In this document: one piece after another, positions 15,338-23,057 of the stretch | How the letters are laid out: the number at the start of each line of letters is the position of its first letter | Numbering within the stretch: position 1 is the stretch's first letter | Assembly: GCA_902775025.1 (NCBI GenBank) | Contig: CACYKP010000010.1 | Coordinates: 1-34,539 of the forward strand | DNA length: 34,539 nucleotides | Direction of reading: 5' to 3' | From: an uncultured bacterium | Lineage (GTDB): Bacteria > Cyanobacteriota > Vampirovibrionia > Gastranaerophilales > Gastranaerophilaceae | Position numbers and translations under genes: made by a program | Notes under the pieces: generated by a model | Database searches by the model: none | What the model saw: the letters and a program-made list of their open reading frames with translations, nothing else | What the model was told of the DNA's origin: nothing

Positions 15338-15465
15338 TAGGATTATTGCTCCACGCTCCACTATCACTCATTCTGTTTTGCTGACGCAAAACCGCCATTC
15401 GTTCAGTTCCGCGATACTTCGGCGTTCCGTTCGCTTACGCTCACTTCAGCCTACGCAAAATCCTA
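15338..15465 (-). repeat. Palindromic element B, copy 1 (rpsM-rpsK gap)
   Basis: Terminal inverted repeats TAGGATTATTGC (15338-15349) and GCAAAATCCTA (15455-15465) enclose a GC-richer body. The body has an internal perfect hairpin GTTTTGC-TGAC-GCAAAAC (15375-15392). The rpsM stop codon TAG is the first triplet of the element on the transcribed strand. Copy 2 at 15880-15996 has the same plan with compensatory base changes in both stems. Confidence 0.7.
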
Positions 15466-15828
15466 TTTCTTCTTTCCAGCTATCGCAGTCTTTTTACCAC
15501 GGCGGGTTCTTGCGTTAGTCTTTGTTCTTTGACCTCTGCAAGGAAGTCCTCTTTTGTGTCTCATACCTCTGTATGAGTTGATTTCTTGAAGACGTTTGAT
15601 ATTCATTGTAACTTCACGTCTTAAGTCACCTTCGATATTGTATTCAGAAAGAGCATTTCTCAATTCTTTAATATCATTTTCTGTTAAATCATCCGTTCTC
15701 AAATCAGGAGATATTCCTGTTACTTCAAGAATTTTCTTTGCTCTTGCCGGTCCTATTCCGTAGATGTAGGTAAGAGCGATTTCTAATCTTTTGTTACGAG
15801 GTAAGTCTACCCCTACTAATCTTGCCAT
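15463..15828 (-). CDS. rpsM: 30S ribosomal protein S13
   Basis: S13 sits at the 30S head and bridges to the 50S subunit and P-site tRNA. The 121-residue protein has [26 protein letters not shown], the [19 protein letters not shown] region (here [18 protein letters not shown]) and the basic tail [25 protein letters not shown]-type sequence. It ends AIAGKKK. AAAGGA precedes the ATG. The TAG stop forms the start of a long palindromic element. Upstream, rpmJ is separated by a second copy of that element. Confidence 0.97.
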   Translation of the reverse strand: MARLVGVDLPRNKRLEIALTYIYGIGPARAKKILEVTGISPDLRTDDLTENDIKELRNALSEYNIEGDLRREVTMNIKRLQEINSYRGMRHKRGLPCRGQRTKTNARTRRGKKTAIAGKKK

Positions 15829-15849
15829 GTTTTTCTTCCTTTATTTTTC

Positions 15850-15859
15850 TACTACTTAT
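15850..15859 (-). promoter_or_regulatory. Shared leader motif upstream of rpsM
   Basis: Minus-strand ATAAGTAGTA, preceded by CGAAAG and followed by AAAGGA before the ATG. It starts 22 bases from the rpsM start. Confidence 0.45.
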
Positions 15860-15879
15860 CTTTCGTATTACGCTTGTCC

Positions 15880-15996
15880 TAAATTATTGCTTCACACTCT
15901 GCTGTCATTCGTTTCATTTTTACTATTGTAAAAAGTTCCACTCATTCGCTCCGTGCTGCTTCAAGTTTCGCTAACGCTCACTCTACGCAAAATTTA
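15880..15996 (-). repeat. Palindromic element B, copy 2 (rpmJ-rpsM gap)
   Basis: Terminal inverted repeats TAAATTATTGC (15880-15890) and GCAAAATTTA (15987-15996) enclose an internal perfect hairpin TTTTTAC-TATT-GTAAAAA (15917-15934). The rpmJ TAA stop is the first triplet on the transcribed strand. It shares with copy 1 (transcribed strand) TTTTGCGTAG, GTGAGCGT, AGCGAA and the GAAGCAATAAT/GGAGCAATAAT end. Confidence 0.7.
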
Positions 15997-16107
15997 GCCT
16001 TGTCTTTGTTTGTGCTTAGGATTCTCACAAATAACGGCTACTCTGCCTTTTCTCTTGATAACCTTGCACTTGTCGCACATAGGTTTTACTGATGTTCTTG
16101 TTTTCAT
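15994..16107 (-). CDS. rpmJ: 50S ribosomal protein L36
   Basis: L36 is the smallest 50S protein and stabilises 23S rRNA. The 37-residue product begins [20 protein letters not shown] and carries the full zinc ribbon: Cys11, Cys14, Cys27 and His32. This is the zinc-binding (C+) form. It lies between infA and rpsM, its standard place. AAAGGA-type purines lie 8 bases before the ATG, and the leader motif ATAAGTAGTA lies 23 bases upstream. Its stop codon begins palindromic element B copy 2. Confidence 0.95.
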   Translation of the reverse strand: MKTRTSVKPMCDKCKVIKRKGRVAVICENPKHKQRQG

Positions 16108-16129
16108 TTTTCTTTTTCCTTTTAATTAT

Positions 16130-16139
16130 TACTACTTAT
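16130..16139 (-). promoter_or_regulatory. Shared leader motif upstream of rpmJ
   Basis: Minus-strand ATAAGTAGTA, 23 bases before the rpmJ start, in a gap of only 40 bases after infA. It is the same motif as before rpsM, rpsK and rplQ. Confidence 0.45.
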
Positions 16140-16147
16140 ATTTGGTT

Positions 16148-16363
16148 TTATTTTAGTCTGAAGGTTATTCTGCCCTTTGTTAAATCGTAAGGAGTCATCT
16201 CTACTTTAACCCTGTCCCCAGGAAGAATTCGGATAAAATTTTTGCGAATTTTTCCTGATATATGAGCCAAAATCTCATGTCCGTTTTCCAGTTCAACCCT
16301 GAACATAGCATTTGGCATGGATTCCAATATCTTTCCTTCAATTTCTATTACGTCTTTTGCCAT
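16148..16363 (-). CDS. infA: Translation initiation factor IF-1
   Basis: IF-1 binds the 30S A site during initiation. The 71-residue protein is a single S1-like OB fold and matches the family from end to end: [70 protein letters not shown] lies 7 bases before the ATG. It is the first gene of this ribosomal unit. The usual upstream secY, adk and map genes are not here, and a promoter can be proposed about 55-80 bases upstream. Confidence 0.97.
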   Translation of the reverse strand: MAKDVIEIEGKILESMPNAMFRVELENGHEILAHISGKIRKNFIRILPGDRVKVEMTPYDLTKGRITFRLK

Positions 16364-16417
16364 TTTTGTCCTCTATTTTCGGCTTTCAACAGACAACACT
16401 ATTCGTCATCTTATATA

Positions 16418-16445
16418 ATCATATTCACTGAAAATCTTAATGCAA
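16418..16445 (-). promoter_or_regulatory. Candidate promoter of the infA ribosomal operon
   Basis: Minus-strand TTGCAT (16445-16440) and TATGAT (16423-16418) are 16 bases apart. The start point would be about 45 bases before infA. Confidence 0.55.
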
Positions 16446-16909
16446 GCATTATTATTGAGATTTGAGTATTTATGTTAAGATTTGTAATTGATTGTTTTTA
16501 TAAATATCGGTAACATAACGAGTAAGATTATTATTCTATTCTTCAGCTTTAAGTTTTAGATAAAATGATATTTTGAGATTTTATATTTTTACTTATTAAT
16601 ATTATAAAAATATAAAAACAATCTGAATGTTTTATATGAATTTCTAACAGAGAACTAATTGCAATTAAATAATCTATTCTTCATTCTTAGTTGAATTGTC
16701 CGCTTATCCGCGAGAAAACTCTATTAATTTTGTAAAAATCAGAACAGTATTACAATCTTTTTTTGTTGTAAATGCAGGTTGCAGCTGCACATAGGCAATA
16801 AACTGAATTTAATAAAAATACAACCTTAGTATTACCCCGCAAATTAATCAAACAGGTAATTTTATAAGACTATTAAACCTTTACAATTTGTGTATGGAGA
16901 TTATTAATT
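16446..16909. other. AT-rich intergenic region between infA and a small hypothetical gene
   Basis: These 464 bases, with the infA promoter next to them, hold no ORF with a supported start. There is no recognised RNA gene and no strong hairpin with a T-run. Several TATAAT-like strings occur, as expected in very AT-rich sequence. Secy/adk/map remnants were looked for by eye and not seen. Confidence 0.5.
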
Positions 16910-17221
16910 ATGGGAAAAATACAGAATAAATATTTGGAAATAAAAAATATAAACAGAGATATTGTTGATTGGGTAGAAGATATTGCCGAAGAAAATAACT
17001 GCAGGATAGAACGTAAAGAGTGGAAAAGTAAGTACAATAATTACGTTGTGTATGATTATGAGCCGTTTTGTTCTGATGGTTTTGAAATTAACTTGCTTTT
17101 GAGTTCTCCGGAAATATCTTATTTGAATTTTATAAGATATTTATACAGAGAAAAACTTAGTACAATTGAGTATTTAAATAATTGTGTAAAGATTCCTGCA
17201 ATAAAAAACTATTCACTTTAA
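16910..17221 (+). CDS. Hypothetical protein, 103 aa
   Basis: I do not recognise this protein. It is soluble, with no signal peptide or membrane segment, and mixes charged helices (IVDWVEDIAEENNCRIERKEWK) with a YVVYDYEPFCSDGFEINLLL strand region. Two Cys residues are present but not in a metal-site pattern. The start has GGAG 9 bases before the ATG. The gene stands alone: the gap on its left is over 500 bases and the aminotransferase gene follows 141 bases to the right. It looks real by its ribosome binding site and coding-like composition. Confidence 0.6.
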   Translation: MGKIQNKYLEIKNINRDIVDWVEDIAEENNCRIERKEWKSKYNNYVVYDYEPFCSDGFEINLLLSSPEISYLNFIRYLYREKLSTIEYLNNCVKIPAIKNYSL

Positions 17222-17362
17222 ATCTTCTTGATATATAATAAGAAAGTGAATTTGTGAATTTTCATATACAATTATCTAAAATCAGCTAATCACAAATAAG
17301 ATTATTTAATATGAACTTATTAACCTGTTCACTTTTTCACCAGATAAGAAGGAAGTATAGAT

Positions 17363-18607
17363 ATGCAAGAATTTTTTAATGAGTATGTAACATCAATAGA
17401 AACCTACATAATGTTTCGTATAAAAGAAACTGTGGCAAAGTTAACGCCGGCGTTGATAGCAAAGGGAAGAACTCCTATATCATTGTCAATGGGAGCCCCG
17501 ACGGCTAATCCGCCTAAAAAATTAATTGATGATTTTACATCTATATTAAACGAAAAAGGTGTGCATATTTACTCTAAACCAAAAGGTGAAAAGTTTTTTG
17601 TTGATGCAGTTGCAAAAAGGATGAAGGAAAGATTTAATGTTGAACTTGACCCGGATAAGGAAATTTTTTCTCTTATAGGTTCGAAAGAAGGTATTGCTAA
17701 TTTTGTTCGGGCATTAATCAGTCCGACAACAGATGAGAAAGACAAAGATATAATCATGGTGCCTGATCCAGGGTATGCTTCTTATAAAGAGATGGTTAAG
17801 GTTTCAGGAGGAAAATCTTACCCAATTCCCTTGCTTCCTGAAAATGATTTTATGCCTGATTTGGAAGATGTTTTCGAGCAGTTGATAAAAGACGGGTTTA
17901 ACCCTAAAAAAGTTAAAGCGCTAATTATTAATTATCCTAATAACCCCTTGGGGGCGACAGCAACAAGAGAGTATATGCAGAGTGTTGTTGATTTTTGTAA
18001 AAAACGTCATATTCTTTTAATCTCTGATGCGGCTTATACAGATATGTATTTTAAACCAGCATTAAAACCTATGAGTGTTTTAGAAATAGAAGGTGCTAAA
18101 GATATAGCGGTAGAATTTTTTAGCTTTTCAAAACCCTATGCGATGACAGGCTGGCGATTAGGCTGGGTTTGCGGTAACTCTGAAGCTGTGGGAGTATTTG
18201 GGAAATTAAAATCTACAATAGATTCAGGCATATTTAAAGCTATACAAAAAGCAGGCGCTGAGATTTTGAATTCAAAAGAGGGTGAAAATTATATTGAAGA
18301 ATCAAATAAGAGATTTAAACACAGTCAGGATATTCTTGTAAAAGGATTGAAGGAAGAACTTGGATGGTGTGATTTTTATGTTCCTGATGCAACCTTCTAT
18401 TTGTGGCTTCCGATTCCTCCAAGATATAAGACTTCTGCAGAGTTTACAGATGACTTGCTTAATATATCAGGTATTGTAGCAGTCCCAGGAGATGCGTTTG
18501 GTGAATACGGACAAGGGTATTGCCGTGTTTCTATAGTTTGTCCGGATGAACAACTGAAAGAAGTTATCTCAAGAATGAAAAAAGACGGATTCTATTACAA
18601 TAAATGA
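17363..18607 (+). CDS. Class I/II PLP aminotransferase, probably LL-diaminopimelate aminotransferase-like
   Basis: This is a fold-type I aminotransferase of 414 residues. Visible landmarks are the substrate-side GAPTANPPKKLID, the cofactor-binding NYPNNPLGA (about 190-198) and SDAAYTDMYF (Asp222 to the pyridine nitrogen, Tyr225). The Schiff-base lysine Lys257 lies in SFSKPYAMTGWRLGW. Length and motif pattern suggest the DapL group, which makes LL-diaminopimelate for peptidoglycan and lysine from tetrahydrodipicolinate and glutamate. An aspartate or alanine aminotransferase is also possible, and no dap gene is adjacent. AAGGAAG precedes the ATG. The gene ends 16 bases before a convergent MBL gene. 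Confidence 0.75.
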   Translation: MQEFFNEYVTSIETYIMFRIKETVAKLTPALIAKGRTPISLSMGAPTANPPKKLIDDFTSILNEKGVHIYSKPKGEKFFVDAVAKRMKERFNVELDPDKEIFSLIGSKEGIANFVRALISPTTDEKDKDIIMVPDPGYASYKEMVKVSGGKSYPIPLLPENDFMPDLEDVFEQLIKDGFNPKKVKALIINYPNNPLGATATREYMQSVVDFCKKRHILLISDAAYTDMYFKPALKPMSVLEIEGAKDIAVEFFSFSKPYAMTGWRLGWVCGNSEAVGVFGKLKSTIDSGIFKAIQKAGAEILNSKEGENYIEESNKRFKHSQDILVKGLKEELGWCDFYVPDATFYLWLPIPPRYKTSAEFTDDLLNISGIVAVPGDAFGEYGQGYCRVSIVCPDEQLKEVISRMKKDGFYYNK

Positions 18608-18623
18608 ATTCTGTCTGATATTA

Positions 18624-19229
18624 TTACATAAATTGATTATGTACTTTTTCCCAACCTACTGTCGTAGCTTCTCCATGTCCGGGGTAAATTATGGTATCAT
18701 CGGGAAGTGTAAATATTTTTGTTTTTATACTTTTTACAATTTGTTTAAAATCTCCGCCTTCCATATCACATCTACCTATGGATTCTTTAAAAATTGTATC
18801 ACCTGAAAACAGCATATTGTTGATCAAATAGCAAACTCCACCTTGAGTATGTCCGGGAGTATGAATTACTTGAATTTTGTGATTACCAACATTCAATATA
18901 TCGCCGTCATTTATAAATATATCAATTTCGGGAATTTTAATATCAGGTATTCCAAATGCTGATAAATACTGATTCGATTGACTTAAAATCCTCAAGTCGT
19001 TTTTATGCATAACAATTTTAGCATCAGTAGGACGTATTCCTGCAATATGATCGAAATGTCCGTGAGTTAATAATATGTACTTTAACTTTGCGCCAAATTC
19101 TTCCAGTGATTTTTTTATATTGCTATCGACAGCTGAACAATCAACCAATATAGCCTCTTTAGATTCTTCATCTATTAGGAGGTAGTTATTATTGTCAATA
19201 GGTGGTTCTTTAAATATTTTTAACTGCAT
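18624..19229 (-). CDS. Metallo-beta-lactamase-fold hydrolase (glyoxalase II-like)
   Basis: This is a 201-residue MBL-fold enzyme. The zinc-binding motif THGHFDH (His56, His58, Asp60, His61) is intact, and further ligands appear in HTPGHTQGG, GDTIF and YPGHG. The short length and the HTPGHTQGGVCYL segment are typical of the YcbL/GloB2 subgroup, which hydrolyses thioesters such as S-lactoylglutathione analogues. The true substrate is unknown. No recognition domain beyond the core fold is present. It is the last of a minus-strand set (glycogen-synthase-like gene, 75-aa gene, this gene) with gaps of 21 and 44 bases. Confidence 0.85.
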   Translation of the reverse strand: MQLKIFKEPPIDNNNYLLIDEESKEAILVDCSAVDSNIKKSLEEFGAKLKYILLTHGHFDHIAGIRPTDAKIVMHKNDLRILSQSNQYLSAFGIPDIKIPEIDIFINDGDILNVGNHKIQVIHTPGHTQGGVCYLINNMLFSGDTIFKESIGRCDMEGGDFKQIVKSIKTKIFTLPDDTIIYPGHGEATTVGWEKVHNQFM

Positions 19230-19273
19230 AATTTTATTTTAATTTAAAAATAGAATTATGCATATTAGATATG

Positions 19274-19501
19274 TTAATAGTCCTGATCGCTGCACAAGTA
19301 TTGCTTATTTAAGTTAACAGCTTTTTTTTCAAATTTGTCAAGATTTGCAGGTTCATCACATAAGTATGAACGATTTAATTCGTTGCACACATCAGGATTT
19401 GTAAAATCCAAGTTATTAAATGAGGTGCGTACATGTTTTACAATTGCTCCTGTAGCGAGAGCTGTTCCGATATCAATTCCTGCTATTTTTACTATGTTCA
19501 T
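19274..19501 (-). CDS. Small hypothetical protein, 75 aa
   Basis: I do not recognise this small protein. Its first 20 residues are hydrophobic (IVKIAGIDIGTALATGAIVKH) and could form a weak membrane anchor or signal-like helix. The rest is Asn/Asp-rich with three Cys residues (NPDVCNELNR, SYLCDEPAN, QYLCSDQDY), two in a repeated YLCD/YLCSD pattern. It lies between the MBL and glycogen-synthase-like genes, 21 bases from the latter, and a GAAGG ribosome binding site precedes the ATG. The two genes may be cotranscribed. Confidence 0.55.
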   Translation of the reverse strand: MNIVKIAGIDIGTALATGAIVKHVRTSFNNLDFTNPDVCNELNRSYLCDEPANLDKFEKKAVNLNKQYLCSDQDY

Positions 19502-19522
19502 AATTTGCCTTCTAAATTCCCT

Positions 19523-22294
19523 TTAACCTATACATGAAAGATGTCCCGGCTCTTTTTCTTCTGTAAAATGAGGATTAAGCCAACCTGTTTTATATCCAAT
19601 GTACCCCAATCCGGAAATTATTGCAGCACCCCCAATAATACCTGCTGTCCATTTTCCGCATTTAGAGTTTAATAATTTTTTCATTTTATTTTCGAGTGGG
19701 ACTGTTTTACTTTTTTCAGTTTTATTTAATTTTGATAAATCTAATTTTAATTCTTCACCTTTATTTAAGTTTTTGTTTCCATAAGCGGTATTATAATGCA
19801 TTTCCCTTACTAATTGAGCGGTAGATTTTCCATTAGGGTTGCACCAACCGTTTTCTTCCCATGTTGTTTTTAAATCCATATGGTTTTTTAGAATTTTCTT
19901 GGCTGTATCAGTATTCCTGTCGTTAATCGCTCTTTCTATTGAATCGGCCATTTCGTCAGAAATTACAGCATCTCTTAGTTTCTGAAGAGCATCTGTATAT
20001 TTTTTATTGTTTTTTAGTTGTTTTTTGAATAACTCATCGGGAATGTCTTCTCCGATTTTTGATTTGTAATCTTTTTTTAGTTCTTTAACAACATTATCTT
20101 TAGCTTTATTAAATTCTTTTACATCTTCTTCTTTTGCATATTTTATAGCTTCTTCTTCCGACATGTAATATTCATGTTGACCTTTGTATCCGTTTACAAA
20201 CCTTGCTTTGTCTGATTTTTCAGATGGGTCAAACACCTTTTGATCCATACCTTGAACTTTTGGAACTATAGGAATACAACCTTTTTTCATTGATTCTAAA
20301 TCCGTAAGCTCGCAAGGTGCAAATCTTGATGCTAATGGTGCATAATCGCCGGCTGCTGCAAAACTGGTTCCAGGCGCCCAGCCGTCCAGACAGATAAACC
20401 GTCCTTTTAATAAAGGATCTTTTTCGTATTTATCAAGCAGTTTTGTCATTGTATCTTTAAGGTTCGTCATATCACCGCCGATGATAAATATTGAGTTTGT
20501 ATTGCCTGTTTTCTTAACAAATTTAGCCCAAGCCTCAAGACCTGTGTCCATACCTTTCTGGAAGTCGCCTCTGCCCCAGCTTACAAACATAGGAACATCT
20601 TTTTTACTTTCCAATAAATCAATATAACGCTTGTCTATTCCGCCTATAATTTCAAATTTCCTTCCGGTACCGCCTGTTATGGCTGCAGAGTATCCTGTGC
20701 CGGAATCTAACCATTGCATGGTTCCATCTTTGCCTTTACCCCAGAGCATAGATTCATCAAAATCCTTGTTTAATCTTTTTAACAGACTTATTTTATTTTT
20801 ACGTTTTACTTCTCTAAGATGATCTAAATCATACTTTTTATCTGCTTGAATTGCTTCAAATTTAGGAAGTGTAATCTCTTTTCCTTCTTTTGTTTTTATT
20901 TTACAGTCTTTTTTGTAATATTCTTGTAAACCATCTGTTGTAAGACCGGAGGTCATCGGATCCATTAAAACATTAATAATACCTCTAAATACACCTTTGT
21001 CGCTTAATTCTTTAAGTCTTTTATGCAGAGCAGGTGAAACTAACTCATTGTCAATAAGACTTTGATAATAATTGTGTGATACCGTTGTAAACATAGGTAC
21101 ATATCCCTTTTCACCATAAGCAATCGGGAACATTACCGCATTGATTTGTCCTCTGCCGTCTAAAATTTCTTTTGGTAATAAACTTTTTAGAAATGCATCT
21201 TCTTTTCCATCTAAAAGAGCTTGCCTATATTGTTTGCTGTTAACTATTTTTTCTATTTCACCGGGTTTTGCCAGTGTAATAAGAGCATCTTTTGTTCCTA
21301 ATTCATACATATATCCATCACAAAGGTTATGACCGTAAGCAGTTAAAATTTTATCTTTATAATAATCGACACCGCTGGCATTTTTTTCTGCTATAAATTG
21401 TATCAAAGGCATTGCTTGACCATCATGGCAAGTTATAAATTTAGGGTCAAAACCCAGTTTTTCTTTTAATATCGGTAATAACTCCGCCGTGGCTTTAGCT
21501 TCTTTTGCATAAGGCTTACCCTGCCAGTTGTACGACAATTTTTTTGCTTCAGCATTCCCTGTAGTAGTTGCATAACTGCCGTCAGCATAAGGTTTTGCCA
21601 TGCTTGCTGTTGAATCAACATAAGTCATGGTAATGTCAATTTTATTTATTTGTTCTTCACTCCATCCTTTAGATTTCAAAAAGTTTTTTGTCTTATCGTC
21701 TTTTCTTAGTATATACATTCCCGTAGGAACTTCTTTTTCCAAGCCCCAATCCATCGTTTTTGAACCTAATTCGTCAACTATAAATACTTTATTGTAGTTT
21801 TCCGATTTAGCAAGTTCTTCTACTAAATTTGTATCTTTGCCGATTTGAATACTGGTTGTAAAAACTTGTCCTTCGTATGGTTTGAAAGGATGGTCGCTTG
21901 CCAATCCGGTTGGTATTCTTCTAAGCTTAACACCATCAGGTTTTATGCCTGCAAGTTTTCCGTCTTTATCAATATCTTTCACATAAAGTACTTCTTGATT
22001 GTACAATGGAATATTTTCTACAACTCTGTCAAAATCTTTTATATCATTGTGTGAAAGGGGAAAGAAAAATAAATCGTTACCAACCGTACCAACTCCTCCG
22101 CCTGATTGTCCGAATATTTGCATCTCAGATATTTGGTGGAATAAATGCTTGTCGTTTCCTCCTTTGAAGGCTAACGTTGAAATTCCGTCCCTATGTCTAA
22201 AGCTCGAATCCGAAATTTTTTTTATTTCGTCGTTTTTAATTTTCAATCCGCTATTATGGATTGAATGGTCAGCACTAATCGCACTAATTCGCAT
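19523..22294 (-). CDS. Divergent glycogen/starch-synthase-like GT5-type protein with C-terminal membrane helix
   Basis: This is a 923-residue protein with a GT-B glycosyltransferase (GT5-like) core. The N-terminal KTGGL motif of true synthases is changed to QSGGG (about 63-67), so the nucleotide-sugar lysine is missing. HD at 290-291 and Arg575...Lys580 (RGDFQKG) are kept. The EPCGL motif reads APCEL (SRFAPCELTDL, 656-666), so Ala659 stands in place of the catalytic Glu. A hydrophobic helix at about 884-902 suggests membrane attachment. The HD-to-R spacing is about 285 residues, twice the usual 140. The start is fixed by AAGGAG 8 bases before ATG 22294; an ATG 18 bases upstream has that site inside it. 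Probably not an active standard synthase. Confidence 0.7.
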   Translation of the reverse strand: MRISAISADHSIHNSGLKIKNDEIKKISDSSFRHRDGISTLAFKGGNDKHLFHQISEMQIFGQSGGGVGTVGNDLFFFPLSHNDIKDFDRVVENIPLYNQEVLYVKDIDKDGKLAGIKPDGVKLRRIPTGLASDHPFKPYEGQVFTTSIQIGKDTNLVEELAKSENYNKVFIVDELGSKTMDWGLEKEVPTGMYILRKDDKTKNFLKSKGWSEEQINKIDITMTYVDSTASMAKPYADGSYATTTGNAEAKKLSYNWQGKPYAKEAKATAELLPILKEKLGFDPKFITCHDGQAMPLIQFIAEKNASGVDYYKDKILTAYGHNLCDGYMYELGTKDALITLAKPGEIEKIVNSKQYRQALLDGKEDAFLKSLLPKEILDGRGQINAVMFPIAYGEKGYVPMFTTVSHNYYQSLIDNELVSPALHKRLKELSDKGVFRGIINVLMDPMTSGLTTDGLQEYYKKDCKIKTKEGKEITLPKFEAIQADKKYDLDHLREVKRKNKISLLKRLNKDFDESMLWGKGKDGTMQWLDSGTGYSAAITGGTGRKFEIIGGIDKRYIDLLESKKDVPMFVSWGRGDFQKGMDTGLEAWAKFVKKTGNTNSIFIIGGDMTNLKDTMTKLLDKYEKDPLLKGRFICLDGWAPGTSFAAAGDYAPLASRFAPCELTDLESMKKGCIPIVPKVQGMDQKVFDPSEKSDKARFVNGYKGQHEYYMSEEEAIKYAKEEDVKEFNKAKDNVVKELKKDYKSKIGEDIPDELFKKQLKNNKKYTDALQKLRDAVISDEMADSIERAINDRNTDTAKKILKNHMDLKTTWEENGWCNPNGKSTAQLVREMHYNTAYGNKNLNKGEELKLDLSKLNKTEKSKTVPLENKMKKLLNSKCGKWTAGIIGGAAIISGLGYIGYKTGWLNPHFTEEKEPGHLSCIG

Positions 22295-22554
22295 AGAGAA
22301 CTCCTTACACACATAATTCTTTTATCTTATATATATAAAAACCTGTTACCAAAAAAAATTAACAAATTTTCCATGAATATTAAGATTTGTTAAGTAAATT
22401 TTTGTAAAGATTTATTATATCTCTCTCCTTAACTTATATTATCAAATTTTTTAAATAAAAACAATAATATTAAGGGACGATATTTTGTAAAACGTATGTT
22501 TATATTTAACTGCAATAAATTTGAATAAATTCCATTATTAATACAAGAAAAATG

Positions 22555-22684
22555 ACATTCAGCAAAAGCTCTCCGGCTCCGCTCGTTCGCACCGAACCGA
22601 CCAAAGTCGTTTTTCCCCATCGCCCATCTGATAATAAAAATAGCCTCCCGAAGGAGGCTATCTTTATTTGCCGATGGTCGGGGT
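22555..22684. repeat. Direct repeat, distal copy, with tRNA-Leu 3' remnant
   Basis: This copy of about 130 bases is nearly identical to 22741-22872. It runs from ACATTCAGCAAAAGCTCTCC to the last bases of a tRNA-Leu 3' end (TGCCGATGGTCGGGGT). It therefore carries a truncated tRNA acceptor/T-arm end plus the terminator. Confidence 0.85.
22634..22661 (-). terminator. Terminator hairpin, distal copy
   Basis: Minus strand: ATAGCCTCC-TTCG-GGAGGCTAT followed by TTTTT; a perfect 9-bp stem with a UUCG tetraloop. Confidence 0.85.
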
Positions 22685-22740
22685 TGTCTTGCTCACTCGC
22701 GTTGAACGGCAACTCCGAGTTTTGCATCATGTTCTTACGA

Positions 22741-22872
22741 ACATTCAGCAAAAGCTCTCCGGCCTCCGCTCGCTCGCGCCGAACCGACAAAAAGTCGTTT
22801 CTCCCCATCGCCCATCTGATAATAAAAATAGCCTCCCGAAGGAAGCTATCTTTATTTGCCGATGGTCGGGGT
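22741..22872. repeat. Direct repeat, proximal copy, overlapping tRNA-Leu 3' end
   Basis: This is the proximal copy of the 130-base repeat. Its right end is the 3' end of the intact tRNA-Leu gene. A unique 56-base spacer (22685-22740) separates it from the distal copy. Confidence 0.85.
22822..22849 (-). terminator. tRNA-Leu terminator
   Basis: Minus strand: ATAGCTTCC-TTCG-GGAGGCTAT followed by TTTTT, with one G-T pair. It begins 8 bases after the tRNA 3' end. Confidence 0.88.
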
Positions 22873-22940
22873 CGAACCGACACGTAGTTGCCTACACCAG
22901 ATTTTGAGTCTGGCACGTCTACCAATTCCATCACATCGGC
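22857..22940 (-). tRNA. tRNA-Leu (anticodon CAA)
   Basis: The minus strand folds as a class II tRNA of 84 bases. The acceptor stem is GCCGATG/CATCGGC with discriminator A. The anticodon arm is CCAGA-CTCAAAA-TCTGG (anticodon CAA). A long variable arm (TAG-GCAA-CTA) and the T arm GTCGG-TTCGACC-CCGAC follow. CCA is not encoded. A false protein reading frame across this gene (MELVDVPDSKSG...) was ignored. Confidence 0.95.
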
Positions 22941-23057
22941 ATGACCTATGTTAATTGTATTAAAACAAAAAAATATTTTTATTTCAAATACTTTATTTAA
23001 AAAAAATTATACAAATGGGGAATAAAACAACTTTTGCTTTTTTTTCATTATGTTTTT

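Noticed and set aside
16446-16909. Hidden RNA gene in the long AT-rich gap
   Set aside because: No tRNA-like, SRP, tmRNA or other recognisable fold was found by eye.
22313-22554. Coding sequence downstream of the tRNA repeats
   Set aside because: Only short AT-rich frames without a ribosome binding site; it holds the upstream region of the glycogen-synthase-like gene.
22506-22934. 142-aa minus-strand reading frame beginning MMELVDVPDSKSG
   Set aside because: It is translation through the tRNA-Leu gene and its duplicated 3' end; MELVDVPDSKSG is the typical false protein from a tRNA-Leu.
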